From: Daucus carota subsp. sativus
Taxonomy: Eukaryota; Streptophyta; Magnoliopsida; Apiales; Apiaceae
Length of the DNA stretch: 64,000 nucleotides
Reading direction: 5' to 3'
Assembly: GCF_001625215.2 (NCBI RefSeq)
Contig: NC_030386.2
Coordinates: forward strand, 37,017,296-37,081,295
A model generated the notes under the pieces. That model was not told where the DNA came from, did no database searches, and worked only from the letters and a program-made list of their open reading frames with translations. A program made the translations under genes and the position numbers. This document shows positions 1 through 12,000 of the stretch, piece by piece; positions within the stretch are counted from its first letter, which is position 1, and every line of letters begins with the position of its first letter.

Positions 1-1388
1 TTAATCATTATTATATTTTAATGACAGGATGACAATATAAATAAGTAAAATGAATTTTCACATCTCTTCTATGTCCTATCTTTGAATATGTGGACACTGC
101 TCAGGAAAAACACTGACAGATTTTATACATTGTAGTGAAAATGTGGAACAAAGCAAGACTATCTAAACATTGGCCGTTTGAGGAAGTTCGTTTTGACATT
201 TTATAATTTATAATTTTATATCCAAGTTCTTTCAAATGCGCCTTAAAGGTATCCGTCGCGGGGAGGAGCTGGAACAAATTAGATGTTTTAATTCAAGACT
301 CAATTACATTTTGATAACTTGTCCTGCTATTCTATTTTCACATGTTCAAAAAAAAATCTAAAAGTAAATCGTCGTATTTGTTTATAAATTTTATTAAAGC
401 AAAAGGAGCAAGTTTATTGGATATATTCAACTTAAAATTTGTGATCCAGCCTTTCTATACCACCAAGCCCAGCCCAACAGAAATACAGATCCAGATAGAC
501 ACTCGATTAAACAAACTTTTCCGATCCTAAACTTACTAGTTATAGTTTTCTAGTTTTAGTTTATTTATAATTTGTTAGTTTAATCTTATTCAAGTTTAAG
601 GTGCTTTCAGGAATTTTTTTTGTAAGTCTGTATCTAAACAATTTTCTTAATCTCTTCGTTTAACTTGTCTTTGAAAAAATCAAAATATATTAACTATCAA
701 TTTTATTGTTTAACATAAATTTATTATATTTTCTAGTTCTTATATAATTTTTCCTCATTTTTTAATGCTTTATTTCACTTCACATACTATGTGCACAAAA
801 TTAGAAGATAAACTTAAAGCGCGTTAAATATTACTGCAAATTTAAGAGTTTGTATTTGTATATGCATTCTCACATTAATAATCATGACTTATGAGATGCA
901 AATTGTTTTTACTATAAATATATGAAAGTGCCTAGTACGGTAAAATAATTTAAATTTAAATATAATTAAAATATATTATATTTCCAGGAAAAAGTAAATT
1001 TTCTAAAATTTAATCCGGTAGACCAACGCTTTTTCTGTTAGGCTCACACGTAATTGTGTTATCAATAAACTTATCCACCTACAACCCTAAACTAATCTCG
1101 TAAGATCATCCCCACCATAACTATAATACATTATCTGGACCATTATTCATCTTGAATAAAAGTCACCCAATCAAAGGGCTGGCCAAAGGCCCCACAAACT
1201 CCATCCAATCGCAGCCCTTCATCTCATAACTACTCAGAGGTCAGAGTTGTTAGTTGCGTTGACTGCCTTCCCACAACAAGTCAAACACACAAGATGGCTG
1301 CATCAAGCGCCACGTGTCCTGATCATATCAGGTCGCTAATCCCGATGACGATCCTGCCCTTTCTCATCCTACTCTCCATCTCATTACT
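1..1388. other. intergenic / upstream region of the first gene
   Basis: AT-rich sequence with no supported coding region. The only open frame here (342-530) has no recognisable features. The last ~200 bases become less AT-rich and carry an ABRE/G-box and a TATA box, so this is read as the promoter side of the gene whose leader starts near 1420. Confidence 0.5.
1311..1318 (+). promoter_or_regulatory. G-box / ABRE-like element CACGTGTC
   Basis: CACGTGTC, the core bound by plant bZIP and bHLH factors, lies about 75 bases upstream of the TATA box at 1389. Position fits a proximal promoter element of the gene at 4395-5027. Function is inferred from sequence and position only. Confidence 0.45.
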
Positions 1389-1396
1389 TATATAAA
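1389..1396 (+). promoter_or_regulatory. TATA box of the first gene
   Basis: TATATAAA in a C-rich context, ~140 bases upstream of a good 5' splice site at 1535. This spacing allows a short non-coding first exon (about 1420-1534). Confidence 0.5.
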
Positions 1397-1419
1397 CAAA
1401 CATGTATCTATAGGCTAAG

Positions 1420-1534
1420 CATTTTAATATACTATTTTATTTATCTGAATAATCAGTAAATTTATTTTCGTTTTAGGGTTTTAGATCGAAACGCAGCGAT
1501 TGCAATCTTCTCATCTCTATCGAATATTTGCAAG
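1420..1534 (+). other. non-coding first exon (5'-UTR) of the gene at 4395
   Basis: The exon ends at CAAG followed by gtatga (intron from 1535). The intron probably runs to the acceptor ctgcag ending at 3996, giving a ~2.46-kb leader intron. A second acceptor, tacag ending at 4074, is also possible. The exon start is only estimated from the TATA box. Long 5'-UTR introns are common in constitutively expressed plant genes. Confidence 0.4.
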
Positions 1535-2489
1535 GTATGATATTTGATTTATGATTTAATTTAAGATCTGATATTAATGTTACTGGAATTTTATTATTCG
1601 ATTGGCTTTGATTGATGCTTGATCTGATGTTAATTATATGAATTGCTTTAATTATGTAAGTGATTGTATTGAAATCCGATGATTTGTGTGTTTAATTTAT
1701 AGATCGCTTGTCGAAAATTGTAAAATTAGTTGTTAGGTAGGAATTGAAGTGAGTTTGGGGGTTATATAGCCAATGAATTGCTTGGGTTGATCTGATTGGA
1801 ATTGATTTAACTACGTATTTGATTTTATTAAGCTTCTTGTCTATTATTTAGCTATAGATCAGATGGATGTTGGTAACGTTTCTGATGTTTATTGATGAGT
1901 TCCATCTTTTTTGAAATAGTTTTGATATGAAAGTACAATTCAGATTGTAAGTAGGCTGCAGAGTACGGTTCTGTAAGTATGTTGTCATGGTTAGTATTTT
2001 ACTCGTTTTAGGCAGTGCAGCAATTACGTCATTTATGAATTACGTCATTTCATAAATTTGAGTATCGCCTGTTTTGCATCTCTCCACTGACTTGATCTCT
2101 TAATTAGTTTGGTATAAATTAAGTTATTTGTTATAAATTTACGCCTCGGCTATGGATTTTATATACTAATTACATGGTTTTTTTAGCTCATGATATAAAT
2201 CTATTCCTTGTTACCTTCGAGGCATGAGTTGAAAAGTTAATCCATAGCTCTCTCGCTTGTGAAAATTAGAAATTGGATCTTGGTTATATTTATAACAATA
2301 AAGGAATCAACTTAGTAATATATATACATATAGGCTAATAACTTGTGTTGAAATACCATCATCTTAGCCTCCAATCTACAAACTGAGGTAAATTGTTTCT
2401 CTAATTAGTGATATTGTAGGTACATTTTGGTGAACCAAGTCCTTTTTTATGTTCAGAAATTTTTGATTAATTGAATCTTACTCATACTA

Positions 2490-2516
2490 TTTTATAACAC
2501 GTGCGATGCACGGGTC
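2490..2516. repeat. hairpin CACGTGCGATGCACGGG, Helitron-terminus-like
   Basis: An imperfect palindrome of the type found next to plant Helitron 3' ends. Read on the minus strand, the hairpin is followed after a short AT stretch by ATAGT where an intact element would have CTAG|T. No matching 5' terminus was recognised, so it is a degenerate relic at best. It lies inside the leader intron of the first gene. Confidence 0.3.
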
Positions 2517-2675
2517 TATTTAATATTTAATAATTTTCTTATATATATATACACATTAATTAATTTTAATATTAATATGTTATTGATGAATCTAAACCCC
2601 AAACCTTTAAAAGCATCTTACATATTAAAATATTAAATATTATGTAAAATTTGATCTAACGATTCTAATCTATTT

Positions 2676-3003
2676 AATGAGTTAGTTATCTCACTTTCTT
2701 CGTTTCAAATGTATCAAGTGGAGCACCGACAAATTTTTGATCTTATATGCAGCACTCATTTAAAATTAAGTTACATCTTGATAAATTTTTACAAAGTTAG
2801 CTCAGATGAATTCTTTTTGTTAAATTATATAAAATGAACTTGATTGGGACTTGACATATTTAGTTAGAAAAACTAAAGTAGTTAGAAAGATGGACATTTG
2901 CTTATTTTAAATAAGTGATGCAAACGAGATCAAAAAATTTGTTGGTGATTCACTTGATATGTTGAAAGTTTGAAATAAAGAAAGTGAGCTAATTGATTAT
3001 TAA
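2676..3003. repeat. foldback repeat in the leader intron
   Basis: Bases ~2676-2767 and ~2903-3003 are imperfect reverse complements of each other. Both contain CTCACTTTCTT, ATCAAGTG and ACAAATTTTTGATC in the same order when one arm is reversed. The arms are ~90 bases with a ~135-base loop. This looks like an old foldback MITE. Target-site duplication was not found, so the superfamily is unknown. Confidence 0.6.
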
Positions 3004-4394
3004 CCCTCTATCTAATATATATGAGATCTAACTAACCGTACTAAACTTTTGTTTGTTAAGTTTTAAAATATAGTATAGATAAATTTTGGTGCTTTTCATC
3101 CCATGTGAATATCGATGGGTGTTGTTTGTAGTATGAAAGGTTTATAGTGAAGCGTAGTCCTATGTATTACAGATAACTATAGATCACCTAAAGCGTACAG
3201 TTTTTTCATGAATTTAGGAAGATGGTTGAAAACATTTCTATTGGAACACTAGCAATTTGGATTGGTAAACAAATCAAGGCACAAATCATTGATTTCTAGT
3301 TGTGTTAGATGTATTTAAATTTTGTGTCAAAAAAGAAAACTGAACTAATGTGCAAAGATGATTCTATGGACTGTGATAATAATGTTGTGTGTGACTATTT
3401 TTTCATCATCATCATTAATACTGTTTATCGAGTCCTCCAGTAACTTGGCCAAGCCTATTTAATATTAGTTGCAAGTCCGGTGTAAGGTCTTAAGTTAAAT
3501 TGTCCTAAGTTTGTAACTTAGAAATGATAAGAGAAGCACCCAAGACTTTTTGAGCAATGTTGTATCAAATTTTATAACAAATGTAAGTGAACGTTAGGAA
3601 ATTGGAGAAAATAGTGGAAGATTTTTTAAAGCATAAACAAGCTCCAAAATACATCAAATGTAATTAAGGTCATAGTCATATTATAGGGCAATTTGTTGTG
3701 TGTCCTTTGTATTTTTATAGTTATCTACCTTAATTTTAATTTATATAGTAATATAGATGTTTCCTTGATTAAATTCTTCTACAAGGGCAATTTGGTGTTG
3801 CCTTTTAAATTCTTACTTTTGGAGATAATATCTTGTAGATGGATTTTTACGTTATATATACTAATTCTCCGTTTTGACCTTTGTTGGGACTACCTTTTTC
3901 TGTAGAACTTCATTTTCCTTGTTTATAATTAGTAGTAGCTCTTGTCTTCCATTTGACAACTCTAACTGTTGGTTCTTATTTTTGTTTTGGCTGCAGAAAA
4001 GGTCATGTGAACTAGCAGTGGCACTTATAATTACAATTAAGATTTGTTTGCCATTGGTATACAGGTTATGGATAAATGCAACGGTTGTGGGAAATTAGAA
4101 AGAACAGTTCCAAAAGACATGGTTGTTAATGCTTATCAATTTTCTCTCCTGTTATCACCTGTTGTCTCTGTTTGGGATTGCATTGTTCGTAAGATGAGGT
4201 ACTCCTTCAGACCTGAGTGGGTGTAGTAGCTGCAAATACTCTCGCACAAGTAACTTAGTTGATATAGTTTAAATAGCAGTGACAAGAAATAGTTAAAGTA
4301 TACATCTTAGGGGCCTTCTGTTGAAAGGGATAAAGGAGCTATTATAGGTTGAAAGACTAGTTTGAGTAGGAATTGAATATTAATAAAATATAAG

Positions 4395-5027
4395 ATGGAG
4401 GGTGCTAAAGTGCCATGCGGTATTAGAAAAGTCAAGAAGAAGCAAGTGAAGGATGACATAGATCGTATCAAACAAGCTGAGAAGAAGAAGAGGCGCTTGG
4501 AAAAAGCTCTAGCTACTTCTGCAGCGATTCGTTCTGAACTTGAAAAGAAGAAGCAGAAAAAGATAGAAGAACAACAAAGGCTTGATGAGGAAGGGGCCGC
4601 AATTGCTGAAGCAGTTGCTCTGCAAGTCCTACTTGGTGAAGACTCGGACGATTCATGTAAAACCATGTTAAAGAAGAATGAAGGGTTTAAGCCTTGGGAA
4701 ACTGCCGGCGAATTTGACTTTTTTATAAGTGGAAACAGATCAGTTCTTCCTCGTCAAGAACTCGGGACGCATTCATTTGAAGGACCTGATAGGATTCCAG
4801 ATGTGTACAGATCTGGATGCATGTGGAATGAATACAACTGTAATGGGTGGAGAGTCTCATCTGGGTCTTTTACAAGAGATCTCAAAGTGCCATATATTGA
4901 TGAGCAAGGTTGGGAGTCTAATGATCTCTCTGCAGATGTTATAGCTGCACAAGCTGTTTCGTCTCTCCGGATTGCAGAAGAATCACGCGCGGACAAGTTT
5001 CTGTTCAATGAAATGCTTAGAGGGTAA
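4395..5027 (+). CDS. conserved plant protein of unknown function, 210 aa
   Basis: A single-exon ORF of 210 codons ending in TAA. The N-terminal third (residues ~8-65) is rich in Lys/Glu (KKKQVKDD, EKKKRRLEKAL, EKKKQKK), with strong coiled-coil character and a likely nuclear localisation signal. The segment LDEEGAAIAEAVALQVLLGEDSDDS (~62-86) is an alanine-rich helix followed by an acidic patch. The C-terminal part has spaced aromatics and ends AAQAVSSLRIAEESRADKFLFNEMLRG. The pattern matches a plant-specific uncharacterised family that I recall only as unnamed proteins. No enzyme motif is visible. The start chosen is the first ATG of the frame. The leader contains short upstream ORFs, for example one ending at 4226, which could limit translation. 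A long non-coding first intron lies upstream. Confidence 0.78.
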   Translation: MEGAKVPCGIRKVKKKQVKDDIDRIKQAEKKKRRLEKALATSAAIRSELEKKKQKKIEEQQRLDEEGAAIAEAVALQVLLGEDSDDSCKTMLKKNEGFKPWETAGEFDFFISGNRSVLPRQELGTHSFEGPDRIPDVYRSGCMWNEYNCNGWRVSSGSFTRDLKVPYIDEQGWESNDLSADVIAAQAVSSLRIAEESRADKFLFNEMLRG

Positions 5028-7456
5028 CATATAGTGCATCACTTAATTTGGTTTGCTCGCCTTTGTAGTCGAGATGGTCTCCTCAATAATGTTGTATGGA
5101 TATTTGCATTAACATGCAGATGAGGTTCATCATATGTTGTCGTTCTGGTTATAACTTTTTTCGTGCTATGCTTTGTTATTTTTTGTTTGGTTTGTTTGGA
5201 ACTCTGTACCTATATGAAGTGGTCTTGCAACTTTGTGACTTTGACATTTTTATTTTATTATTGTCTTTTGGTTATAATTAGATCTTGTGTGCTTGTCATG
5301 GCTGGTCCTACTCTTTGGTATCTCACTTCTAAATTGTGAGTATAACACGTATGAGATCTTAAACAACAAAAAAGATCATAGGGGTGCCTGCCAAATTAGA
5401 TCATCATTGGTTAATTATGTTGTTTGTTACTTCACATTATCTTTATTACCGTTTGTAAGCGGGTTTGTACTAGCCCAGGTCACCGTCTTGAGATCCTAGA
5501 TTCCTGCTACTTTTCCAATAGTTGGATATCAGATCTTCTGCAGAACCAGTATGAAGATGGTGCAAACTTCTTGCCCTGCCAATGCACTATACTAGCCTTT
5601 GCTTTTATAAGACAGGTTGTAAACCGGAACCAAAATAAATGGTGTTTCAGTGCTCCCTTACTGCAACTACTCTTCACAATAGGCAACAAGTGAAACAACA
5701 TGTCGATGAAGAGTTTTTGATGAAATAGTTATAACCACACCAAAGCCACCAGAGCCAATTACCAAATTCCTTGTCAAAATTATTAATTCTTGTTTGTAAT
5801 TTAGCAAAAGGAATCTCCATTACAATCTATCCATTACTCAGGTTTGGTTAGATCACCCACAAAACTCCGCGATGTTGGCATTGCTGTCTAACCCTCATTA
5901 AACAAGGTACTAGTTGTCTAATGGTGTGAAAGCTGTTGCAGAAACTACATAGATAAATAAAATGTTCTTGCTTATCACAAGAGATATCTATCAAGTTGTG
6001 AAAATGATTGAATAGTTTTTTACTATCTACAAAGAACTTTGTGTATTTAAGTAAATTTGTTGTGTCAATAAGTGATATTCTTGAATAGTACAACAGGACA
6101 GTAATGGATTTTTGGTTGGTGGTTTCGTAATGGAACTTTAACCATACTTATATTAGTAGCACAGTTCACAGACTCTTCCACTTGGAAAAGTTCATGGCAT
6201 CGAGTGATCGATGACAATGGGGACAACGCTAGCATCTGATAACAAAAGCAGAATCATGCATAGGTTGTATATGTGATGTGAATACATGAATGGTAAGGGG
6301 ACAATGTTGTTGAAGTTTTGCTCAATTAGTTTGGTGGATGTCACTCTCATGTGTTCACCATCCTGTTTACTCCTTTCTGATGAGCTCGTGAATATTTTGT
6401 TCAACAAGGCTGTGCTCAGTGGACCTACACCTTTCGCGATGTGTCTAGATTTTATGTTTCAAGTATAAAAAGATCACTCCACAAAGCATTTCCAAGCTGC
6501 AGACTGCAGAGGCACCTGTTTACTATAGTTTCCAGGTTCCAGCTGCATATGGAAGCTCAGTTTTGTTACTGGGGCTGTTTGGCCGGAAATTTATAAGTCT
6601 AACATCTGGCTTATAAGTCGGAATGTGAATTTTTTTTTTTTTGAAATAAAGTCAGGATGTGAAGTTGAAAATCATAAATTTTTTTAATGATTTATTTTTA
6701 TTTTTGAAATTTTGATTTCACAAAAATATAAAGGACCCTCTAAAAGATAATTTATAATGATTTGTTATTATATGAATAATTTTTATATCCAATAAATTAT
6801 AAATACAAAAAAATATTGCTCAAACATATAAATTAAAAGTTACTATATTTCATTTATAAATAAATTCTCGCTACTAAGCGATAAACACTGTCCCGTCTTT
6901 CTTGTGTTAGTAGGAGCTTGGATGCAAGGTATGAGATGTGAGTATATAAGGTTGCCAGCATAAGTTCATCTGGTTTGGCAAAGAATATATACTTTGAGTC
7001 ACAGACTGCTCCTCAACTACTGCTTTGTACTGATTTGTTCCTTGTGTATATGCTATCTACGCTTTATATTTTGTTGGCGTTCTACGACTTATAACTTTTG
7101 ACAATAGAACTTAGTAGGATTCTATTATATTAGATGTTCGTTATGAATTTTAATATTCGCTCACTTGTGTATATTATAATCTTGAAATATTGTAAGCATC
7201 ACATGATGTAGTTGACAGTATAGCCAAACTCTGCGGTGCCCACATGGTCAATTGAAAAAAAAAAAAGGTTTCATTCAAGCATGAAGATGCCAATTAACAA
7301 CCTCGAAAGAATACATACCAACAAGTTGCTTTTTAAAAAATACAATTATTAGCGGTAGTAAGCTCGACATGTCGTGCAGCATTAAAAATCGTACATGTCC
7401 TAGTTAAAAATAATTTTTTTGTCTAATGTCCTAGTTAAAAAATTTGTCTAATACTC
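5028..7456. other. 3'-UTR and intergenic sequence
   Basis: The first ~250-300 bases are probably 3'-UTR of the gene ending at 5027; no clear poly(A) signal was chosen. The rest has only short random open frames on both strands. A GGGGCTGTTTGGCC terminus near 6569 begins an AT-rich stretch to ~6895 that resembles the many GCCTGTTTG-type MITEs of this window. No gene is supported. Confidence 0.5.
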
Positions 7457-7464
7457 CTTTCTAC

Positions 7465-7837
7465 CGGTGTTCTAAAAATCCCCGATTTAACCGATAAATC
7501 CCTGATTAATCCCTTGCAAGGTCGGTCACCGATCCGATTTTTGAAATCCGATTAATCCTTATATATATTTCATAATCGAAGTATATGTGATAAATTATTA
7601 AAATTAAAATACTATATTATTTTTAAATATGAATAATTATAGAGTTTATAAATATAGTAAATATATTAGTTACTAAATAGCTAATATAATAATAACTAAA
7701 TATTAAATAATATTTAAAAATTAAAATAAACCCGATTTTAATTCCGATTAATCCTTCCGATTAATCCCCGGTTTCCGATTAATCCTTGAATCAGGAGCTC
7801 AACCGATTAGGTCCGATTCCCGATTTCTGTAACACTG
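7465..7837. mobile_element. hAT-like non-autonomous element, 373 bp
   Basis: The ends are CGGTGTTCTAAAAATC and, reversed, CAGTGTTACAGAAATC (12 of 16 match). The element is flanked by a perfect 8-bp direct repeat CTTTCTAC (7457-7464 and 7838-7845). An 8-bp duplication with CAGTGTT-type ends is the signature of the hAT superfamily. The interior is AT-rich and carries many copies of CCGATTAATCC. There is no coding capacity. A truncated relative in inverse orientation lies at ~34330-34588. Confidence 0.8.
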
Positions 7838-7845
7838 CTTTCTAC

Positions 7846-8460
7846 ACACAATTTTGGAGCACATTAAAGATTTTACGTATTGCTCCCCTCATTCTTGACT
7901 TCCTATTCTCTTCTCTTTTTTCCCGACCAAAATTTTTGAAACGAAATACACAATATCTCTATACGAGTGACTTCACAACGTCTATATACAGATAACTTGA
8001 AATTATGCCGTTTTATTTCATGCTTTACGAGCACAAAACAAATTAATTCTAATAATTTAATTTCATAAAAACCACCATATAAAAACAAAAAAAAATTAAG
8101 CTAAAAAACCCTCAGTTATCACACTCGAAAAGTCTCCAACCACTCCTCCCACCTCGCAACTCCAGGACCCCCTATTTATTTCTACACAATAATTGCACCC
8201 TTGACTTTATTTTCCACCTCACCAATCCATTTACTCCCCATAGGCCATAGCCATATTTTAAACACCAATTTTATTTTTATTTTAATTTTCTTAACCAGAA
8301 AACACAACAATCTGTGTATAAATAATGATAGATTGTATGCACACACAACAACGAAAGAAAGAAAGAAACCCTCGGCTTTCCCTGGTCTTTGAGTCGACGT
8401 CTATGTTTCAATCAAAGCATTATCAATTAAACCCAGCTTCCTTTTAGTCCAACCACATCT
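7846..8460. other. upstream region of gene A
   Basis: No gene recognised. The sequence shifts to a C- and pyrimidine-rich composition toward 8460, typical of the proximal promoter and leader of a plant gene. Confidence 0.4.
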
Positions 8461-8469
8461 TCTTCTACC

Positions 8470-8476
8470 TATAAAT
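8470..8476 (+). promoter_or_regulatory. TATA box of gene A
   Basis: TATAAAT followed by a TC-rich leader (8480-8530). A 5'-UTR exon ends with CTAG|gtaatt (intron from 8541), and the acceptor ttgcag ends at 8929. The start codon at 9011 lies in the second exon. Confidence 0.5.
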
Positions 8477-9010
8477 CTCATCTCCTTCTCTTCTTACACA
8501 ATCACTTTGATTTTCTCTTCTCCCGATGATGCTTGTCTAGGTAATTATTGTCATTATTCTGATTTCTCTTTTTTTTTTCCATAAAAAAAACTAATTAAAT
8601 CTCTCTCTGATATGCCTCTTTAATTTCTGATATAATTATTACTGATATATACGAGCTCTAATTATTTATCTCTGTCTAGGTCAGATTGTATTCCAATCGG
8701 GTCGGATTTTTGTTTTTTTGTTTTATTTTTAAATTTTTGTGTGTGTGATTCTGAAATTGAGTGTTTACTTTGTTTTGTACTTTATTGATATGATTGTGCT
8801 AGGTTTAATCCAAGATTTTTGATTAAATCTTGAATTAATGACTGATTTAGTTGTTGCGGAATTGATTGCGGTGTTTAGTATACGTTAGGAAGAAATCTTG
8901 GATTTTCTTGATGTTTATTTATGTTGCAGGATTGCGGTTTATTAAGATTTGGTGAAGTTGCAGGAGGGTTGGCGGTTTGCGAGAATTGAATTTTTGAAAG
9001 ATCGAGATCG

Positions 9011-12000
9011 ATGTCTATTTCAGGAAAAGAAGAGGTGTAAATCTCGATTTTTAATTTATTTATGATTTGGAATATTGAGTATTTGGTAGTTTCTTGTTAT
9101 AACTGAGTATGAAAATTGTATTTGCAGACTGGGAGTTTTTCTTGGCAGTCGAGTAATTATTCTTCAGGCATACCTATCAAGAAAAGAAAGTACCTGATGT
9201 TCCGGTCTCCTTCACCTGAATTACCGGAGTTGCCAAACATTTCTCCGACCGAGGCGAAAATTTCTAGCCCTTCTCATGAGTTAGATTCATCAAAGGTTGA
9301 CGATGGAGCATCATATGCAAGCAAGTCGCCGGTTTTGAATATTAACGAGGCAATTACGGCTGAAACAGATGTTGACTTGGCTGGAGTTGGTAATCAGATT
9401 AGCAATGCATCTCAAGCACAGACTCTATCAATTCCATTGGATTCCTTACACACAAGAGAGAAGCTGTTTTCAACTGGACAACAGAACATGATAGGTGGCA
9501 ATAAGCTTGATTCAGCTCAAGCTGAGGTTTCTGTTGAGTCGACCAGGAAGAATTTGCCTGGCTTACAGCAGGCTGGTAAGGATTGTACTCCTGAATTATT
9601 TCAAAGGCCCGGGAAAATTGAGTTGTCATTAGGACCTGAGGAACCCCTTATTCATGCGCCGACTGCTGATCCAGATAGCAAGAGTGGTAGTGAAATCCCT
9701 GATAAAATCGATACTTCCAAACTGTGCTTGTCTTTGAGCCAGAATAATTCTCCAAGTGGTTATAAAGTTGAAAATTCTATGGTAAGTAGTGCCAGTACTT
9801 ATTTCCAAGCTAAAAGGTCAAACTGGGATCTGAATACTTCAATGGACGCATGGGAGGTTCCTGCTGGTGATTCCGATAGTCAAGTAACTGTCACGAAACC
9901 TTGTCACATGCATGATGAGGAACCTATGTTCTCTGCAGTACCTAAAGTTGTTAGTGAACCTGAGGAACAGCTTTTTGGAGTGACTCGTAGGAATTCTGAT
10001 TCCCCTACATCCTCTCATGTTGACAAATATGGATCTGACGACTATCTTCAGCTAAGCCTGTCCACTTCCGCTCCGACAGTTTTCAGTGTAAAACAATCAA
10101 ATCCCTCAGCTCAAGTTAATTCAGGTGCAACTCAGCCCAACCCAGAATTGGTTGAAGGATTGGTTTCTACTAGAAGTACAAGTTCTGCTAGTTGTGACAC
10201 AGTTAAGTCTGAACCCTTTGATGAAACTGGCAACCACAGAAATACTGCGGTTGCGGTTCAAGGCATTCCTGTGAAATTACCGGATCAAGTGAACAAGGGA
10301 CTGATGGAGAAGTCCATTACAAAAGCTGTTATTTCTCCAAATGTCAGCCTTAAGAATGTAACTGAACCTATGTCAATTAAATCTGAACCAGTTCAAGAAG
10401 GCAAGGAAATGCAAATTATATCACAAGTGTCAGTTGAAAGGGTTATTCCATGCCAAGAAAATGCTTCTTTATCTTTAACGTTGTCTCGTGACTCTCGTCA
10501 GCCGAATGAATCATTTCCTTTAGGCTTATTTACTTGTTCGAAGTTGAAAGCGAGTGAGGATCTACCAAATCAGTTAGAAAACACTTCTCGCGTGGAAGAA
10601 GCCCACAAGGACAAGGGTGAAACTCAAGTATCCTCTAGATTGGTTGATCAAGTTGCTACAGGAATGCTGTCTCAGTCACTGGGCCTTGACAGTAAAGAAT
10701 TAATTACATCTGATGGTATGACCTACGCTGGTACTGCATTAGATGCGAATGCTGATAAACCTGAAAAGGGCGAATTGGGGGCAGAGTGTGTTTATGCAAG
10801 TACCTACAAAAACAGTGATGGTTTTGAAAGTGATGAGGAAAATAAAAACATATTGAATGACATTCTTGAAGAAGATGCTTACCGCTCTGATTCTGCTTCA
10901 GAAGGTAATCATGAAGTTCTGGTAAATTTGAAATCTAAACATGGCGGCAAAGAAGTTGATTACGAAGATGGAGAGGTCCGTGATGCACTAATGCATGTGA
11001 AAGCAGATGTAGCAGTAGACATGGAGATAGAAATGATTAATCAGGATGCTACTGATTGTACTAATGCCCCAGCCCCTGACATAAATGATAGCAAAGTCGA
11101 AGATCATGGTGATTTAAATGATAATCATATGGAAGAAATTGATGAAACTGTCATTCAGAAAGCAACCAATGAGGTTACTAATAGAGACTGTTCTTTGCAA
11201 GAATCAACAATTGAAGAGACAGCAGACAGGAATGACGCAAACAGGCTCATAAACACTACCGGAAGAAGTCCTCCCGTTCTATCAGGACAGTCTGATGATC
11301 GAGAAGACCATGATAGGGACGAATTATCTGATGGAGCAACTGCCGGAAGTCGGGATAATGGAAATGCAGTCAGTCAGATTGCAACTGCGGGTATTGAAGG
11401 GACTGACACATTTGAAAAGGTTGATATAGCCATACTCACAGAATCAAATCTCAGTGATAAGAATTCTGGTAAAGATAATAATTATGCAGATGCTGATAAA
11501 GATGGAAATAGTGGAGGTAGTCGCAGTCGGATTATAAATCTATCTCGAGCTTCTAACATGGCATCACCTTCTGAACCCAGATTTATGCTTAGCAGACCAT
11601 TGTCAGCAACAGAAAGGGATAGGCATACTGACTTCGAGGAAGATAGAATACCTCTGCGAAGGAATAGGTTATTACACTCTGAATGACCTCTTCTTCATGT
11701 CATATCATCTTACATTCCCTTTTTGTTTCCTCAATATCATATTTTATACTGTTAGCAGCATGTTTGACAATTTTTTCCTTTGGCATATTTCCAGATCTGA
11801 ATACTACAATGTTCCTCAAAATTTTGACAATGATAGATACCATGATCGGTCATTCAGAAATTCTGGAACAAATTTTGTACGTGGAAGAGGGAGAGGGCGA
11901 GGTTTTCGTCAACGTATTGAATGGGATTCAGATCGTGATTTTGGTGCAGATATAAAAAATTATAATCCAGGTAGTTACCGGTATTTGAGATATAAATGTG

